The notes: a model not told the origin generated them from the sequence alone. Counted from the stretch's first letter, positions 43,419-52,111 are shown. The stretch: DNA of 64,000 bases from Candidatus Saccharimonadota bacterium (GCA_027325485.1 DAIEFN010000001.1:41969-105968), one strand, 5' to 3'. Numbers and translations are program-made.

Positions 43419-45977
43419 ATGAAATTAGCTAAAACTTACCAGCCAGATCTATACGAAAGCGATATCTATGCTCTTTGGGAACAGAGTGGCGCTTTCACCC
43501 CACTTAAGAAGGGGGCACCGTACTCGCTGGTGGTACCGCCACCAAACGCTAACGGTAACCTGCATATGGGTCATGCCCTATCTTTCGCAATGCAGGATAT
43601 TGCAGCCCGCTATCACCGTCTGAAAGGTGAGCGAGTACTGTTCGTTCCCGGCGCCGATCATGCTGGTTTTGAAACCCAGGTGGTCTTTGAAAGGGAACTA
43701 GATAAGCAGGGCAAAAGTAGATTTGACTACTCACGTGAAGAACTCTATAACCAAATTTTTACCTTTGTTGATCAGAACCGAGATAACTTTCAGACCCAGA
43801 TCCGTAAATTAGGCGCTAGCGTCGATTGGTCGCGTTACGTTTTTTCGCTCGATCAAACAATTGTTAAACAAGCCTATGCAACTTTTCAAAAAATGTGGCA
43901 AGAGGGTTTAATTTACAGGGGTGAGCGCTTGGTTAACTTCTGTACATTTCACGGCACAGCTTTTGCAGATATTGAAGTCGATTACCAAGAAGAGCAGGGG
44001 CATTTATGGAAAATTCGCTATCCACTGAGTGACGGTAGCGCTGAATTAGTGGTCGCCACCACCCGTCCAGAAACCCTACTGGGCGATACGGCGGTAGCCG
44101 TTAACCCTTCGGATAAGCGATATACGGCAGTAGTTGGTAAAAGTGTAAAACTACCCCTTACTAACCGTGAAATTCCAGTTATTGCCGACAGTTACGTTGA
44201 TACTAGCTATGGCACCGGTGCACTAAAAGTGACGCCAGCGCATGATCAAAATGACTTTGAAATTGCCGCCCGGCATGACCTGCCATATGTCAGCGTGATT
44301 GGTTTTGATGGCAAGATGATGCATAACGTACCTGAGCCATACCGCGGACTAAGTGTTAAAGAGGCTAGGGAAGCCGTTCTAAAAGATCTTAAGGACCAGG
44401 GTTTGTTGGTTGGCGCAGAAGAATTAACGCACAGTGTCGGACACTGCTACAAATGCGCCACATTAATTGAGCCGCTGCTTAAAGAACAGTGGTTTATAGA
44501 CATTAAACCATTAGCTAAAAATGCCTTAGAAGCCATTAGGGCAGGGAAGTTAGCTTTCATGCCGAAAAGCAAACAAGCCCAGCTGGAGCGCTATCTAGAA
44601 AACATCAAGGACTGGAACATTAGCCGCCAAATTGTCTGGGGCATTCCAATCCCAGCATTTCAAAACGAAGAAGATCCAGGGGACTGGATTTATGATGACC
44701 GAGTTGACCAGGAAGTAATCACCGTAGACAACAAGCACTACCGGCGCGACCCAGATGTTTTCGATACTTGGTTTTCGTCATCTTCTTGGCCTTACCAGAC
44801 ACTTGGCTTCCCAGAGAGTAAAGATTTTCATGACTTTTACCCCTTATCCTTAATGGAATCCGGTTTCGATTTACTCTTCCCGTGGATTAGCCGGATGCTG
44901 ATGCTCGGTCTCTACGTCACTAATGACATACCGTTTAAGGAAGTCTACCTACACGGTATGATTACCGATGCACAGGGTCGCAAGATGAGTAAAAGCATTG
45001 GCAATGTAACCGACCCAATTGAGCTCATTGCTAAATACGGCTCAGACGCTTTGCGCATTGGTGTCATAACCGGTCAAACGCCTGGTAATAATCAGCCGTT
45101 CGTTGAAGCTAAAGTCGTAGGTGGACGAAACTTTATCAACAAGCTCTGGAATATTGCCCGCTTTAGCGAAGGCGTAATTGATTCATTTGAAACTCAAGAT
45201 GCCACTCCAGCTACGCCAATTGACCACTGGATCTTGCAACGCTATGCCCTTACTAAGCAGAGCTATCTCAAGCTCATGGACAGCTATCGCTTTTACGAAG
45301 CCTATGAGACACTTTATCGCTTTATCTGGGACGACTTAGCTGACTGGTATCTAGAAGCAAGTAAAGTTCAGCCCAACAAACCCCTTCTAGCTGCTTTATT
45401 AAAGGGCGCACTGGTCTTAGTGCACCCGTTTGCACCATTTGTCAGCGAAACTATCTGGCAAACTCTTAATCTAAGCACTGATGGCCTTCTTAGCGGACAG
45501 CAGCCATATGAGCTTAATAGCGGCAACAAAGAGCAAGCCGACCAATTTGAGGTCGTTAAAGATTTAATCCTAGAAATACGCTCACTGCTTACTGCTACCA
45601 ATGCAACTAAAGTTAAACTTTACTACCGCAATGAGCCTATCGTTGCATCTTTCGCTACGTTAATTAATCAGTTAGGTGGAACAATTGCTGTCGAAGATGG
45701 TGAACCAGGGCAGGGAATTGCACTGAGCAATTCCGGCCTTAGCTGTTGGTTAGATATTGATCAGGAATCAGTTGACCATTACGTAAAAAGACTAGAAGTT
45801 CAAATCGTTGAAAAGCAACGTCTCACACGTCAACTGACGGACCGGCTGGCTAATAGTAAGTACGTTTCGCAAGCGCCAAAGGAATTAGTTAATGAGAGCC
45901 GGGCGCAGCAGGTTGAGGCTGAGCAAACTCTCGAAAACTTGCTCCAAGAGAAGATGCGTTTTGCTCCCCACGACTAA
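43419..45977 (+). CDS. valS: Valyl-tRNA synthetase
   Basis: An 852-residue class I synthetase. HMGH is at residues 49-52, DWSRYVFSLD and WFSSSSWPYQTLG are typical, and KMSKS lies near 522. The editing domain and the C-terminal coiled coil (from about 790) are present. AAGAGAG precedes the ATG. The last 89 bases overlap the convergent XRE-HAD gene. Confidence 0.98.
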   Translation: MKLAKTYQPDLYESDIYALWEQSGAFTPLKKGAPYSLVVPPPNANGNLHMGHALSFAMQDIAARYHRLKGERVLFVPGADHAGFETQVVFERELDKQGKSRFDYSREELYNQIFTFVDQNRDNFQTQIRKLGASVDWSRYVFSLDQTIVKQAYATFQKMWQEGLIYRGERLVNFCTFHGTAFADIEVDYQEEQGHLWKIRYPLSDGSAELVVATTRPETLLGDTAVAVNPSDKRYTAVVGKSVKLPLTNREIPVIADSYVDTSYGTGALKVTPAHDQNDFEIAARHDLPYVSVIGFDGKMMHNVPEPYRGLSVKEAREAVLKDLKDQGLLVGAEELTHSVGHCYKCATLIEPLLKEQWFIDIKPLAKNALEAIRAGKLAFMPKSKQAQLERYLENIKDWNISRQIVWGIPIPAFQNEEDPGDWIYDDRVDQEVITVDNKHYRRDPDVFDTWFSSSSWPYQTLGFPESKDFHDFYPLSLMESGFDLLFPWISRMLMLGLYVTNDIPFKEVYLHGMITDAQGRKMSKSIGNVTDPIELIAKYGSDALRIGVITGQTPGNNQPFVEAKVVGGRNFINKLWNIARFSEGVIDSFETQDATPATPIDHWILQRYALTKQSYLKLMDSYRFYEAYETLYRFIWDDLADWYLEASKVQPNKPLLAALLKGALVLVHPFAPFVSETIWQTLNLSTDGLLSGQQPYELNSGNKEQADQFEVVKDLILEIRSLLTATNATKVKLYYRNEPIVASFATLINQLGGTIAVEDGEPGQGIALSNSGLSCWLDIDQESVDHYVKRLEVQIVEKQRLTRQLTDRLANSKYVSQAPKELVNESRAQQVEAEQTLENLLQEKMRFAPHD

Positions 45978-46812
45978 CCATATCGATGGCCATTTTAACC
46001 TGTTCAACTGATTCGTCTGGTTGTGCATAGTCAAACCATAAGACGTGCCATCCCATGCTTTCAGCTTGAGCCACGTTTTCTCTGGTGTCATCAATTAGTA
46101 AAAGTTTGTCGGCACTAAGACCGGTTTTAGCTTGGGCTAGTTCAAAAATCTCCGGCTCCGGTTTAATCAGCCCAGTTTCGGAAGAATCAATAATTACGTC
46201 ATAGTCTAAATCAGGTATGATTTTATGTTGCCTTAACTCTTTAAGCAGGCCAGGCATGATGTTCGAGAGCAGCCCCACCCCATAATTTTGACTCGCCCAA
46301 GAAACGACTCCGTCCATACCAGGCATTGGCTCAACTGCAGCTAGGTAGTACTTCAGCCAATCAAGAGATGGAATGCCGAGACGTTTTGCAATAATCTGAT
46401 TAAAGTCGCTCAGGCTAAAACTACCCCTACAAGCGTCAGCGTTATAGTGCAGAAAGGCCATTTCAATCAGATCTGGCGAGACACCATAATCTCTAGCAAT
46501 TTGCGCAAAGGCGCGGTGATAAAAGCGTACTAGGCAGCCGTTGACATCAAAGAAGACAAATTGGACTCCAGAACTAGTTTGCTTAAGCTTACCCTCGCTC
46601 TTAGTTTTAGTGCCAAGTAATTCATCGAGTCCTAGCCCAAGCGCCTTAGCGATGCTTGCGATAGTAAAGATAGAGGGTGCCTTAATTGCTCCACGTTCAA
46701 TCTTAGTAAGCGTCGAAAAACTTAAATTTGCCGCCTGACACAGCTGTTGCTGCGTATAGCCGGCGTTTCGGCGCATCTCCTGGAGGCGCTTGCCCAACCC
46801 CTTCTCGTCCAT
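45889..46812 (-). CDS. XRE helix-turn-helix fused to a HAD-superfamily hydrolase
   Basis: A 307-residue protein. Residues about 6-65 are a cro/C1-type HTH (KRLQEMRRNAGYTQQQLCQAA, SFSTLTKIERG). Residues about 83-270 are a HAD domain: FFDVNGCLV (motif I, second Asp changed to Asn91), LLSN (motif II), LIKPEPEIF (motif III Lys) and LLIDDTREN (motif IV). The first Asp nucleophile, Asp89, remains. The fusion suggests a DNA-binding protein that senses or hydrolyses a phosphorylated ligand. Ends tail to tail inside valS. Confidence 0.85.
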   Translation of the reverse strand: MDEKGLGKRLQEMRRNAGYTQQQLCQAANLSFSTLTKIERGAIKAPSIFTIASIAKALGLGLDELLGTKTKSEGKLKQTSSGVQFVFFDVNGCLVRFYHRAFAQIARDYGVSPDLIEMAFLHYNADACRGSFSLSDFNQIIAKRLGIPSLDWLKYYLAAVEPMPGMDGVVSWASQNYGVGLLSNIMPGLLKELRQHKIIPDLDYDVIIDSSETGLIKPEPEIFELAQAKTGLSADKLLLIDDTRENVAQAESMGWHVLWFDYAQPDESVEQVKMAIDMVSRGEQNASSLGASFREFAQPQPAAPGSH

Positions 46813-46862
46813 AGCCTAATAATACCAGTTGCTATGGGTAAGACCAACACTTTAGTGCTACT

Positions 46863-47042
46863 TTAGACGTGAACGACCCAGGTAAATGTCGACAAGAAGA
46901 TTAGGTACATAACAACAAAGACCGCAAGTGTGGTAATCCAAACTCTTTTAGTATTGGTATAACCGAGTCGTTTACCGATGTAGTGATAGTTCAAGGCCGC
47001 TGCGCCGATACCTAAAATTAAAGCAATGACATTATTATTCAT
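46863..47042 (-). CDS. 59-residue two-helix membrane protein
   Basis: Complete minus-strand frame from ATG at 47042 to TAA. Hydrophobic segments at about 4-18 and 35-56 flank a short basic loop (YIGKRLGYTNTKR). TAAGG lies about 6 bases upstream of the ATG. It follows the HIT gene on the same strand after 16 bases, so it is probably co-transcribed. No family recognised. Confidence 0.6.
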   Translation of the reverse strand: MNNNVIALILGIGAAALNYHYIGKRLGYTNTKRVWITTLAVFVVMYLIFLSTFTWVVHV

Positions 47043-47058
47043 AGATAGCCTTAGTTTA

Positions 47059-47451
47059 CTAGAAGGCTAGTTTTGAAGCTAACTTTTCTAATTCTTCGCG
47101 CTCTGGTGGATGATTAATATCTGGGTGAGCATGATACTCGGCAGCGTTAGAAAACGGGAATATCTTAACGTGCGCATGATCAGTAACTTCCATGCCCTCA
47201 ATCATGACGCCAATCTTTTTATCTGGGAACAGGGCCTTAAGACTTTGGCCAGCTTTTTGCACCGTGTCCATCAATGCCCGGTAATCCTCGGTAGGCAAGT
47301 CCCAAACGGAACTAACTTCATTTTTCGGGACAGCTAGTAATTGCCCAAACTGAATCGGGTTAATGTCCATGATGACAAGTGTTCTGTCGTCTTCATGAAC
47401 TTTTACGGATGGTAATTCTCCGTTGATTATTCTGGTGAATATACTTGGCAT
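47059..47451 (-). CDS. HIT-family nucleotide hydrolase with altered triad
   Basis: A 130-residue protein. SIFTRIINGELPSVKV and the centre match HIT proteins. The triad motif reads H92-A-H94-V-K96, so two His remain and the third is Lys. The middle His is the catalytic nucleophile in the family, so hydrolysis may still occur. Substrates of HIT enzymes include AMP esters and amidates. Substrate unknown here. Confidence 0.87.
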   Translation of the reverse strand: MPSIFTRIINGELPSVKVHEDDRTLVIMDINPIQFGQLLAVPKNEVSSVWDLPTEDYRALMDTVQKAGQSLKALFPDKKIGVMIEGMEVTDHAHVKIFPFSNAAEYHAHPDINHPPEREELEKLASKLAF

Positions 47452-47522
47452 AACTAAATTATATGATTAATTGATTGATTTATTAGTAAAACTCAAGGCT
47501 GTGTAAGCACTTTATTATGTTA

Positions 47523-48074
47523 TTACTCCTCAACAATAAACCCTAAGAGGCGCATCACTTTTAGTTTAGTTTCTCTACGCCATCTTTGCTCTACGTCCAT
47601 GACTATCTGGCGGTGTTGATCTAAGTCAAAAGGGGAGATAAACTTTGCTTCTCTTAACTTTTGGCTAACCTTAGATCTGGCGCCATGTAGTGTCATCGTA
47701 AATTTATAGCCGTAGAGAATATGCGGGTATTCAGTTATAAGCTGTGTTTTATGATGGCGACTTAAGTTAGGTGCGGCCATGATGGCGCTTAAGGGGGTTA
47801 GGGCATGTTCAGGCAAGTTTTCATACACCAGCGACCCATCCGGATTCTCAAAACTTAAAACGGCTTGATTACTCTTTAGGTCGCATAAAAGATCACTTAA
47901 AATTAACTGGCTCCACTCTAAATCGACAAGGTTATGGCCACCGCCACCTATGCCAAAACCACTAGATTGAGAGGCGATGATGTTATAGGCCCGTGCACGT
48001 ACAAACTCAACCTGATCCGAAGTCATAATGTCAGGCTCTTCATGGAAATCGTAGACTCTTTCGCTTTCTCCCAT
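47523..48074 (-). CDS. Protein of unknown function
   Basis: A 183-residue soluble protein. A Gly-rich stretch, GFGIGGGGHNLVDLEW, lies near residues 39-54, and the C-terminus is basic. I chose ATG at 48074 because it leaves distance to the tRNA-Ser gene; a longer frame starts at 48092. No domain recognised. Confidence 0.5.
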   Translation of the reverse strand: MGESERVYDFHEEPDIMTSDQVEFVRARAYNIIASQSSGFGIGGGGHNLVDLEWSQLILSDLLCDLKSNQAVLSFENPDGSLVYENLPEHALTPLSAIMAAPNLSRHHKTQLITEYPHILYGYKFTMTLHGARSKVSQKLREAKFISPFDLDQHRQIVMDVEQRWRRETKLKVMRLLGFIVEE

Positions 48075-48122
48075 ATTGCACTGGTTTACCACCTATGCGC
48101 CCGGCGTGCAAGTTTTGGCATC

Positions 48123-48213
<91 letters not shown>

Positions 48214-48294
48214 AATTACCGAACTCATTTTAACACTTTAAAGCAGCCTAGGAGCTAAGAGGAAAAGGTGTTAAACTTACCTTCTGAAACACGC

Positions 48295-48371
48295 GCGCGT
48301 GTAGCTCAGCTGGATAGAGCGTTGGCTTGCGGAGCCAAAGGTCGTAGGTTCGAATCCTATCACGCGTACCA
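48295..48371 (+). tRNA. tRNA-Arg(GCG)
   Basis: Acceptor GCGCGTG/CACGCGT (G-U at 1:72), D arm with AGCTGGATA, anticodon stem TTGGC/GCCAA with loop TTGCGGA, short variable region AGGTC, T arm with TTCGAAT and encoded CCA. Anticodon GCG reads Arg CGC by Watson-Crick pairing and CGU by wobble. Most bacteria use ACG with an inosine at position 34, so GCG is notable. Confidence 0.93.
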
Positions 48372-48377
48372 TTTAAT

Positions 48378-48647
48378 TTACAGCCCTTTATATACGTCTT
48401 TACGATGTCGAACTCTTATAACTAGAATCAATAACTCATTTTTATAAATCTGATAAACGATTCGGTAAACCCCCTGCCTTATACGATAAATATTATTTGA
48501 GCCTTTAATCTTTTTTGAATCATCTGGTATGGGATTTATATATAGGCCTTCGATTATGTCCACAATACTTTCTCGTAACTCTTTACTTGGAAGTTTACGG
48601 ATTTCTTTTTGGGCAGAGTTTTTAATCTTAACTTTATAAGAGGCCAT
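48378..48647 (-). CDS. RelE/ParE-type toxin
   Basis: An 89-residue basic protein with the RelE pattern: YKVKIKNSAQKEIRKLP, SKKIKGSNNIYRIRQGVYRIVYQI and VIRVRHRKDVYK. RelE-type toxins cut mRNA on the ribosome. The gene overlaps its antitoxin by 14 bases, antitoxin first, the standard order. Confidence 0.92.
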   Translation of the reverse strand: MASYKVKIKNSAQKEIRKLPSKELRESIVDIIEGLYINPIPDDSKKIKGSNNIYRIRQGVYRIVYQIYKNELLILVIRVRHRKDVYKGL

Positions 48648-48852
48648 CAGCTTTAAGCTCTTTAACGAATAAGTGGAGGTCTATAGCAGATTCATTCTCA
48701 CGTTCTTTAACCATATTGAGGTCTTCTAAATCCTCAAGCACTTGTTCCTTTACCGCATCTTCAATTACGGAAGAAACGGACTCTCCGCATTCAGCAGCTC
48801 GTATCCTCAAAGCTTTATATATCTTATCGTTAAGGGTGATGGTGGTGCGCAT
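48634..48852 (-). CDS. Ribbon-helix-helix antitoxin
   Basis: A 72-residue protein. MRTTITLNDKIYKALRIRAAE is a RHH DNA-binding strand and helix. The acidic C-terminus (VLEDLEDLNMVKERENES) is the toxin-wrapping part. AAGGAAC lies just upstream of the start. It overlaps the toxin gene and probably represses its own promoter. Confidence 0.9.
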   Translation of the reverse strand: MRTTITLNDKIYKALRIRAAECGESVSSVIEDAVKEQVLEDLEDLNMVKERENESAIDLHLFVKELKADGLL

Positions 48853-49178
48853 AGCTGTTCCTTATCTTATGTGGTTAGCATAGCATAGATGCATCAATGC
48901 ATCGATATGCTTATCATTCATACTTATATATAAATCAGATAGACCAACAAGGTTCTAATCTCACTCGGTAGTTACTATTCTAGACTTGGCAGAGGTAGTA
49001 CCTCAAACGTCTCCTGCCACCGCAATAGATCACTTTTGAGAAGGTTCCAAGCGGAAACAGGAAGGGTTACCAATTCGATATCTAGACTGCATTTAACTTT
49101 TTAGAGATTGTTTAAACAATTTCCCGTATTTTTGCTCAACTATCAGTTTTAGAAACAGATAAATACATGGGTTCTAAG
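48853..49178. other. Intergenic region between the toxin-antitoxin pair and the exported protein gene
   Basis: GATGCAT (48888-48894) and ATGCATC (48897-48903) form a perfect inverted repeat 2 bases apart and about 40 bases before the antitoxin start, a likely operator for the RHH antitoxin. I see no gene or RNA in the rest (48910-49178). Confidence 0.5.
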
Positions 49179-49206
49179 TTGACTTTTTATCAAGCTTATG
49201 TTATCT
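49179..49206 (+). promoter_or_regulatory. Promoter of the exported protein gene, apparently leaderless
   Basis: TTGACT (49179-49184) and TTATCT (49201-49206) are 16 bases apart. The start codon is at 49214, seven bases past the -10, so transcription should begin at the start codon. No Shine-Dalgarno exists. Confidence 0.6.
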
Positions 49207-49213
49207 TAGGTTC

Positions 49214-49813
49214 ATGAATAATCCAAACTTTACGCCAGCAAATAAGAACCAGTCGCGCAAATTACTTAGGGCAGCTCGTGTAGCCGCCGTTGGTCTTGCA
49301 GCTACGATTGCACCAATTAGTACCGCTAACGCTAGCCAAAGTCACGAGAAAGCTAAGGCCCCTCATTACAACACTATTAATGAGGCAATTGCTGTTCAAG
49401 ATAAACAGATCAGTCGAGATATTGCCGAACAGTTACCAGTAAAATTCATAAATGAGATGGCTTATTATCACGGTCCGGGCAAAGATCACTTCTATATTGA
49501 AAATCCTCTTTCCGTTAATGTATCGGTTGGACCAAAGAACGAGCCGGTCGACCTTATTGGTTACATTGAACGCAAGGGTAGTGGCGCTGGCCCAGATGTG
49601 GTTATGTTTGATGGCAATAGGGGCAACACTACAACTTATGCAGATAACGCTGACCAAGCACCTATACGTGAAGTAAGTAATGTTATCTTCCCTGGAGTTG
49701 GTGGCGCAGCTTACGATCTGAACAATCCAACAAATTCAGCAACTGAAACTCCATACTTAGATCAAGCTGGCAATCCAAGCCTAGTTGCTTACCAATACGT
49801 CGCTAAAAAATAG
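49214..49813 (+). CDS. Exported protein of unknown function
   Basis: A 199-residue protein. A long basic N-region, a hydrophobic stretch VAAVGLAATIAPI and a probable signal peptidase I site after Ala40 (STANA-S) indicate export. The mature part is polar with Gly/Asn-rich stretches and no known domain. It has its own promoter next to the toxin-antitoxin pair. Confidence 0.7.
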   Translation: MNNPNFTPANKNQSRKLLRAARVAAVGLAATIAPISTANASQSHEKAKAPHYNTINEAIAVQDKQISRDIAEQLPVKFINEMAYYHGPGKDHFYIENPLSVNVSVGPKNEPVDLIGYIERKGSGAGPDVVMFDGNRGNTTTYADNADQAPIREVSNVIFPGVGGAAYDLNNPTNSATETPYLDQAGNPSLVAYQYVAKK

Positions 49814-49844
49814 CAAGCCCCCTAAGACGACACTTAATTATTAG

Positions 49845-50702
49845 CTAGTTATTCTCTATCAGCCGAATTGGCCAGAGATGATTGCTAGCCACTACAGAAA
49901 TTTCAATTGAGTAGAGCAAGAGCTGGGCTTCTAAATAGATCCAGGCAATTAAGCCAAGTGTAGTGGCAAACAAGACACTATAGGTGTTGGTATAGTGTTT
50001 AAGTTCGTGCGTCACAATGAAGCCACCGACTAACTGCAAGACACCTAAAGCGATAGCCATCGCAATCGCACCGTTAATTATTTTTCGAAGCTTAAAATTG
50101 GCTGGCAAACTTAATTTTAAGATTGCACTAAACACTAATGACAGTAGAACAAAGCCAGCTAAAGCAATCAGGATTCTAAACCATGTCGCATGTCCTTGCG
50201 CCAACGCCCAACCATAACCAGCCGCAGTTAGCACGAAACCGCCACCACCAATGATTACTATGCCAATGCCTCTTAGCCAGTTATGCGGGAAGCCGATCCG
50301 TCCTTCTTTAGGAACACCGAAAACATCGTTTACGACTTCACGGAACGCCATGGCTGTGCCTCTAGCGCCATAAAGAGTCACAAGACTCGATGCGATAATA
50401 CCCGTAGTCGAATAGTTTGAGTCGTGAGCCACCTTGGCTAGTTGCTGACCGAGTACTGGGAAATAACTTGTAGCCCCGTGTATTAATGATGTCGCTGCGC
50501 CAGGGAAATAAGTATTTAGAAGATGTGACGTCAAGGACAACCAAAACAAGAGCGGGAACAGGGATAAAAAGACATAGTAGGCAAGTAGTGCGGCACTCCG
50601 ACCGCTCCGATCCTCGCTATAGTGTTTGATCACTGCCACTAAAAAACCGATTGAGCGATGTCGGTACTGAAAGTTATCGATCGACTGAAGAAAATTTTTC
50701 AA
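49845..50702 (-). CDS. YihY/UPF0761 membrane protein
   Basis: A 285-residue protein with six hydrophobic helices. YYVFLSLFPLLFWLS, YGARGTAMAFREVVNDVFGVP and LRGIGIVIIGGGGF match the YihY/BrkB family. Its biochemical function is not settled. It is preceded by a divergent 44-residue ORF. Confidence 0.9.
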   Translation of the reverse strand: MKNFLQSIDNFQYRHRSIGFLVAVIKHYSEDRSGRSAALLAYYVFLSLFPLLFWLSLTSHLLNTYFPGAATSLIHGATSYFPVLGQQLAKVAHDSNYSTTGIIASSLVTLYGARGTAMAFREVVNDVFGVPKEGRIGFPHNWLRGIGIVIIGGGGFVLTAAGYGWALAQGHATWFRILIALAGFVLLSLVFSAILKLSLPANFKLRKIINGAIAMAIALGVLQLVGGFIVTHELKHYTNTYSVLFATTLGLIAWIYLEAQLLLYSIEISVVASNHLWPIRLIENN

Positions 50703-50820
50703 GTTTTTTTACTTTCTTGTCTAAATATAGCAAAACTTCACTTGTTGCATAGCAAGCATATGAATTATGTGGGGTTATTTACAGTTGAATTAAAGCAATT
50801 GGATGGATACTAGGCTAGTA

Positions 50821-50839
50821 CCGGGGATAACTACTCCGG
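50821..50839 (+). promoter_or_regulatory. 5' UTR hairpin ahead of the 44-residue ORF
   Basis: CCGGGG (50821-50826) pairs with CTCCGG (50834-50839) around ATAACTA, one G-U pair. It ends 9 bases before AAGGAGGG. No T-run, so it is not a terminator; it may stabilise or regulate the message. Confidence 0.4.
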
Positions 50840-50860
50840 GACAATGTAAGGAGGGCAACA

Positions 50861-50995
50861 ATGTCAGAAATTGAAGCAGAGATAATCTTAAAACAAATCG
50901 AAAAGTGGGACCAGAAACACGCTAAGCATGATTTTATTGCCAGAATGGAGCGTAAGCTATTTAAGCGCGACAAAGAATTTCGCTACACTAGTTAA
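50861..50995 (+). CDS. 44-residue charged protein with perfect Shine-Dalgarno
   Basis: ATG at 50861 is preceded by AAGGAGGG, spaced about 6 bases, the strongest ribosome-binding site in the window. The frame of 44 codons ends in TAA. The peptide is highly charged and predicted helical (EIILKQIEKWDQKH, RMERKLFKRDKEF), with no membrane segment. A terminator follows. No family known to me. Confidence 0.75.
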   Translation: MSEIEAEIILKQIEKWDQKHAKHDFIARMERKLFKRDKEFRYTS

Positions 50996-51017
50996 CTCGT
51001 CTGGCTATCTGCTAAGG

Positions 51018-51045
51018 ACCGCGTCACTAACTGGCGCGGTTTTTA
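51018..51045. terminator. Rho-independent terminator after the 44-residue ORF
   Basis: ACCGCGTCA (51018-51026) pairs with TGGCGCGGT (51032-51040) across CTAAC, one G-U pair, followed by a T-run. It lies between the plus-strand ORF and the 3' end of the minus-strand gene, so it may work for both. Confidence 0.75.
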
Positions 51046-51047
51046 CT

Positions 51048-51623
51048 TTAAAAGCGAATCTTCCACATTAGATCATCAATAAGATCGCGGCTTTTTTCTT
51101 CTAAGGGTAAGTAACTTGAGACAATGGCTAAGATCTTTTTCTCATCAAGCGGATTATAGTAGGCCGTGGTCAGTAGGGAAAAGCGCTTTAGAGGGTAGAA
51201 AATAAGGCTTGAGAATGCGCCTTTTTGGACTATAGAAAAGGAGCGAAACCGATCATACGTATAGTCTTTGCCGCCGATGTGTAGCCCTTCTTTATCTATC
51301 CGGTAGTCTAGTTCTCGTGGTCGTTTGGCACCAAAAAATATCAACACTACTGCGACGACAATAATTGCGCTAGAAGATACTTTGTCCTTAGTTAGTAAAA
51401 AGATTAATCCAGACAATAAAACGGAGGCTAGAATAACTACAAGATACCAAAGTGGGCCTTTTTTGTGGGCGACAAACTCGCTCGCAGTCCATGTAATCGA
51501 GCCTTCAGGACCCTGAGGTGGTATAGCCGTGGAGGCTGGATTGACTGTATTGGGCGCAGCTATCGACTGTTGAACAACAATGTTGCTGTCACTCATACTA
51601 TTTTTATCTATTCCACCATCCAT
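51048..51623 (-). CDS. Membrane protein with PH-like domain
   Basis: A 191-residue protein. Two hydrophobic helices at about 58-77 and 84-99 are followed by a C-terminal region (LDYRIDKEGLHIGGKDYTYDRFRSFSIV) that resembles bacterial PH/DUF2244-like domains. An alternative start (M10, 51596) is possible; neither has a good Shine-Dalgarno. Function unknown. Confidence 0.6.
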   Translation of the reverse strand: MDGGIDKNSMSDSNIVVQQSIAAPNTVNPASTAIPPQGPEGSITWTASEFVAHKKGPLWYLVVILASVLLSGLIFLLTKDKVSSSAIIVVAVVLIFFGAKRPRELDYRIDKEGLHIGGKDYTYDRFRSFSIVQKGAFSSLIFYPLKRFSLLTTAYYNPLDEKKILAIVSSYLPLEEKSRDLIDDLMWKIRF

Positions 51624-51710
51624 TACAGCGTATTGTACATCAGAGGGTTGACTAAGGTATAGCCCTAGTTATTAGAAAGAAAACTAAAAATATTTAACCT
51701 TATCTGCTCT

Positions 51711-51802
51711 GGCGGAGAGGGAGGGATTCGAACCCTCGCGGGGGATTACTCCCCCCTATCGATTTAGCAAACCGACCCCTTCAGCCACTTGGGTACCTCT
51801 CC
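51711..51802 (-). tRNA. tRNA-Ser(GCT)
   Basis: Acceptor GGAGAGG/CCTCTCC with encoded CCA. The anticodon loop TTGCTAA between TCGGT and ATCGA gives anticodon GCT, reading AGC and AGU. The long variable arm (GGGGGGAGTAATCCCCC) confirms Ser. Confidence 0.96.
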
Positions 51803-51836
51803 GTTTGCATTTGTACTGCCACCGCATTATAGCGCA

Positions 51837-51926
51837 TGGCGGAAGGGGTGGGATTCGAACCCACGGTACCGTTGCCGGCACGATGGTTTTCAAGACCATT
51901 TCCTTAAACCGCTCGGACACCCTTCC
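51837..51926 (-). tRNA. tRNA-Ser(TGA)
   Basis: Acceptor GGAAGGG/CCCTTCC with encoded CCA. The anticodon loop CTTGAAA between ATGGT and ACCAT gives anticodon TGA, reading UCA. A long variable arm is present. It lies 34 bases from tRNA-Ser(GCT) on the same strand. Confidence 0.97.
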
Positions 51927-52016
51927 AGTGAAAATATAACAGATGAAATTATACCAGTAACGGGTTAAAAAGTCCGCTCGTTGTTATTATTGTGTTGTAA
52001 ATAGTGTTAAACTTCA

Positions 52017-52046
52017 TTGCTATGCTTAAAACTTCTAAGCTATACT
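52017..52046 (+). promoter_or_regulatory. Promoter of hsp20
   Basis: TTGCTA (52017-52022) and TATACT (52041-52046) are 18 bases apart. The spacer contains an inverted repeat GCTTA/TAAGC that could bind a regulator. CGGAGGG lies 9-13 bases before the ATG at 52112. Confidence 0.55.
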
Positions 52047-52111
52047 GAAACTAAGATAAAAAGGCGAGTGGGCCAACCTAAAAACAATCTCTAACGGAGG
52101 GTAACATTCTT

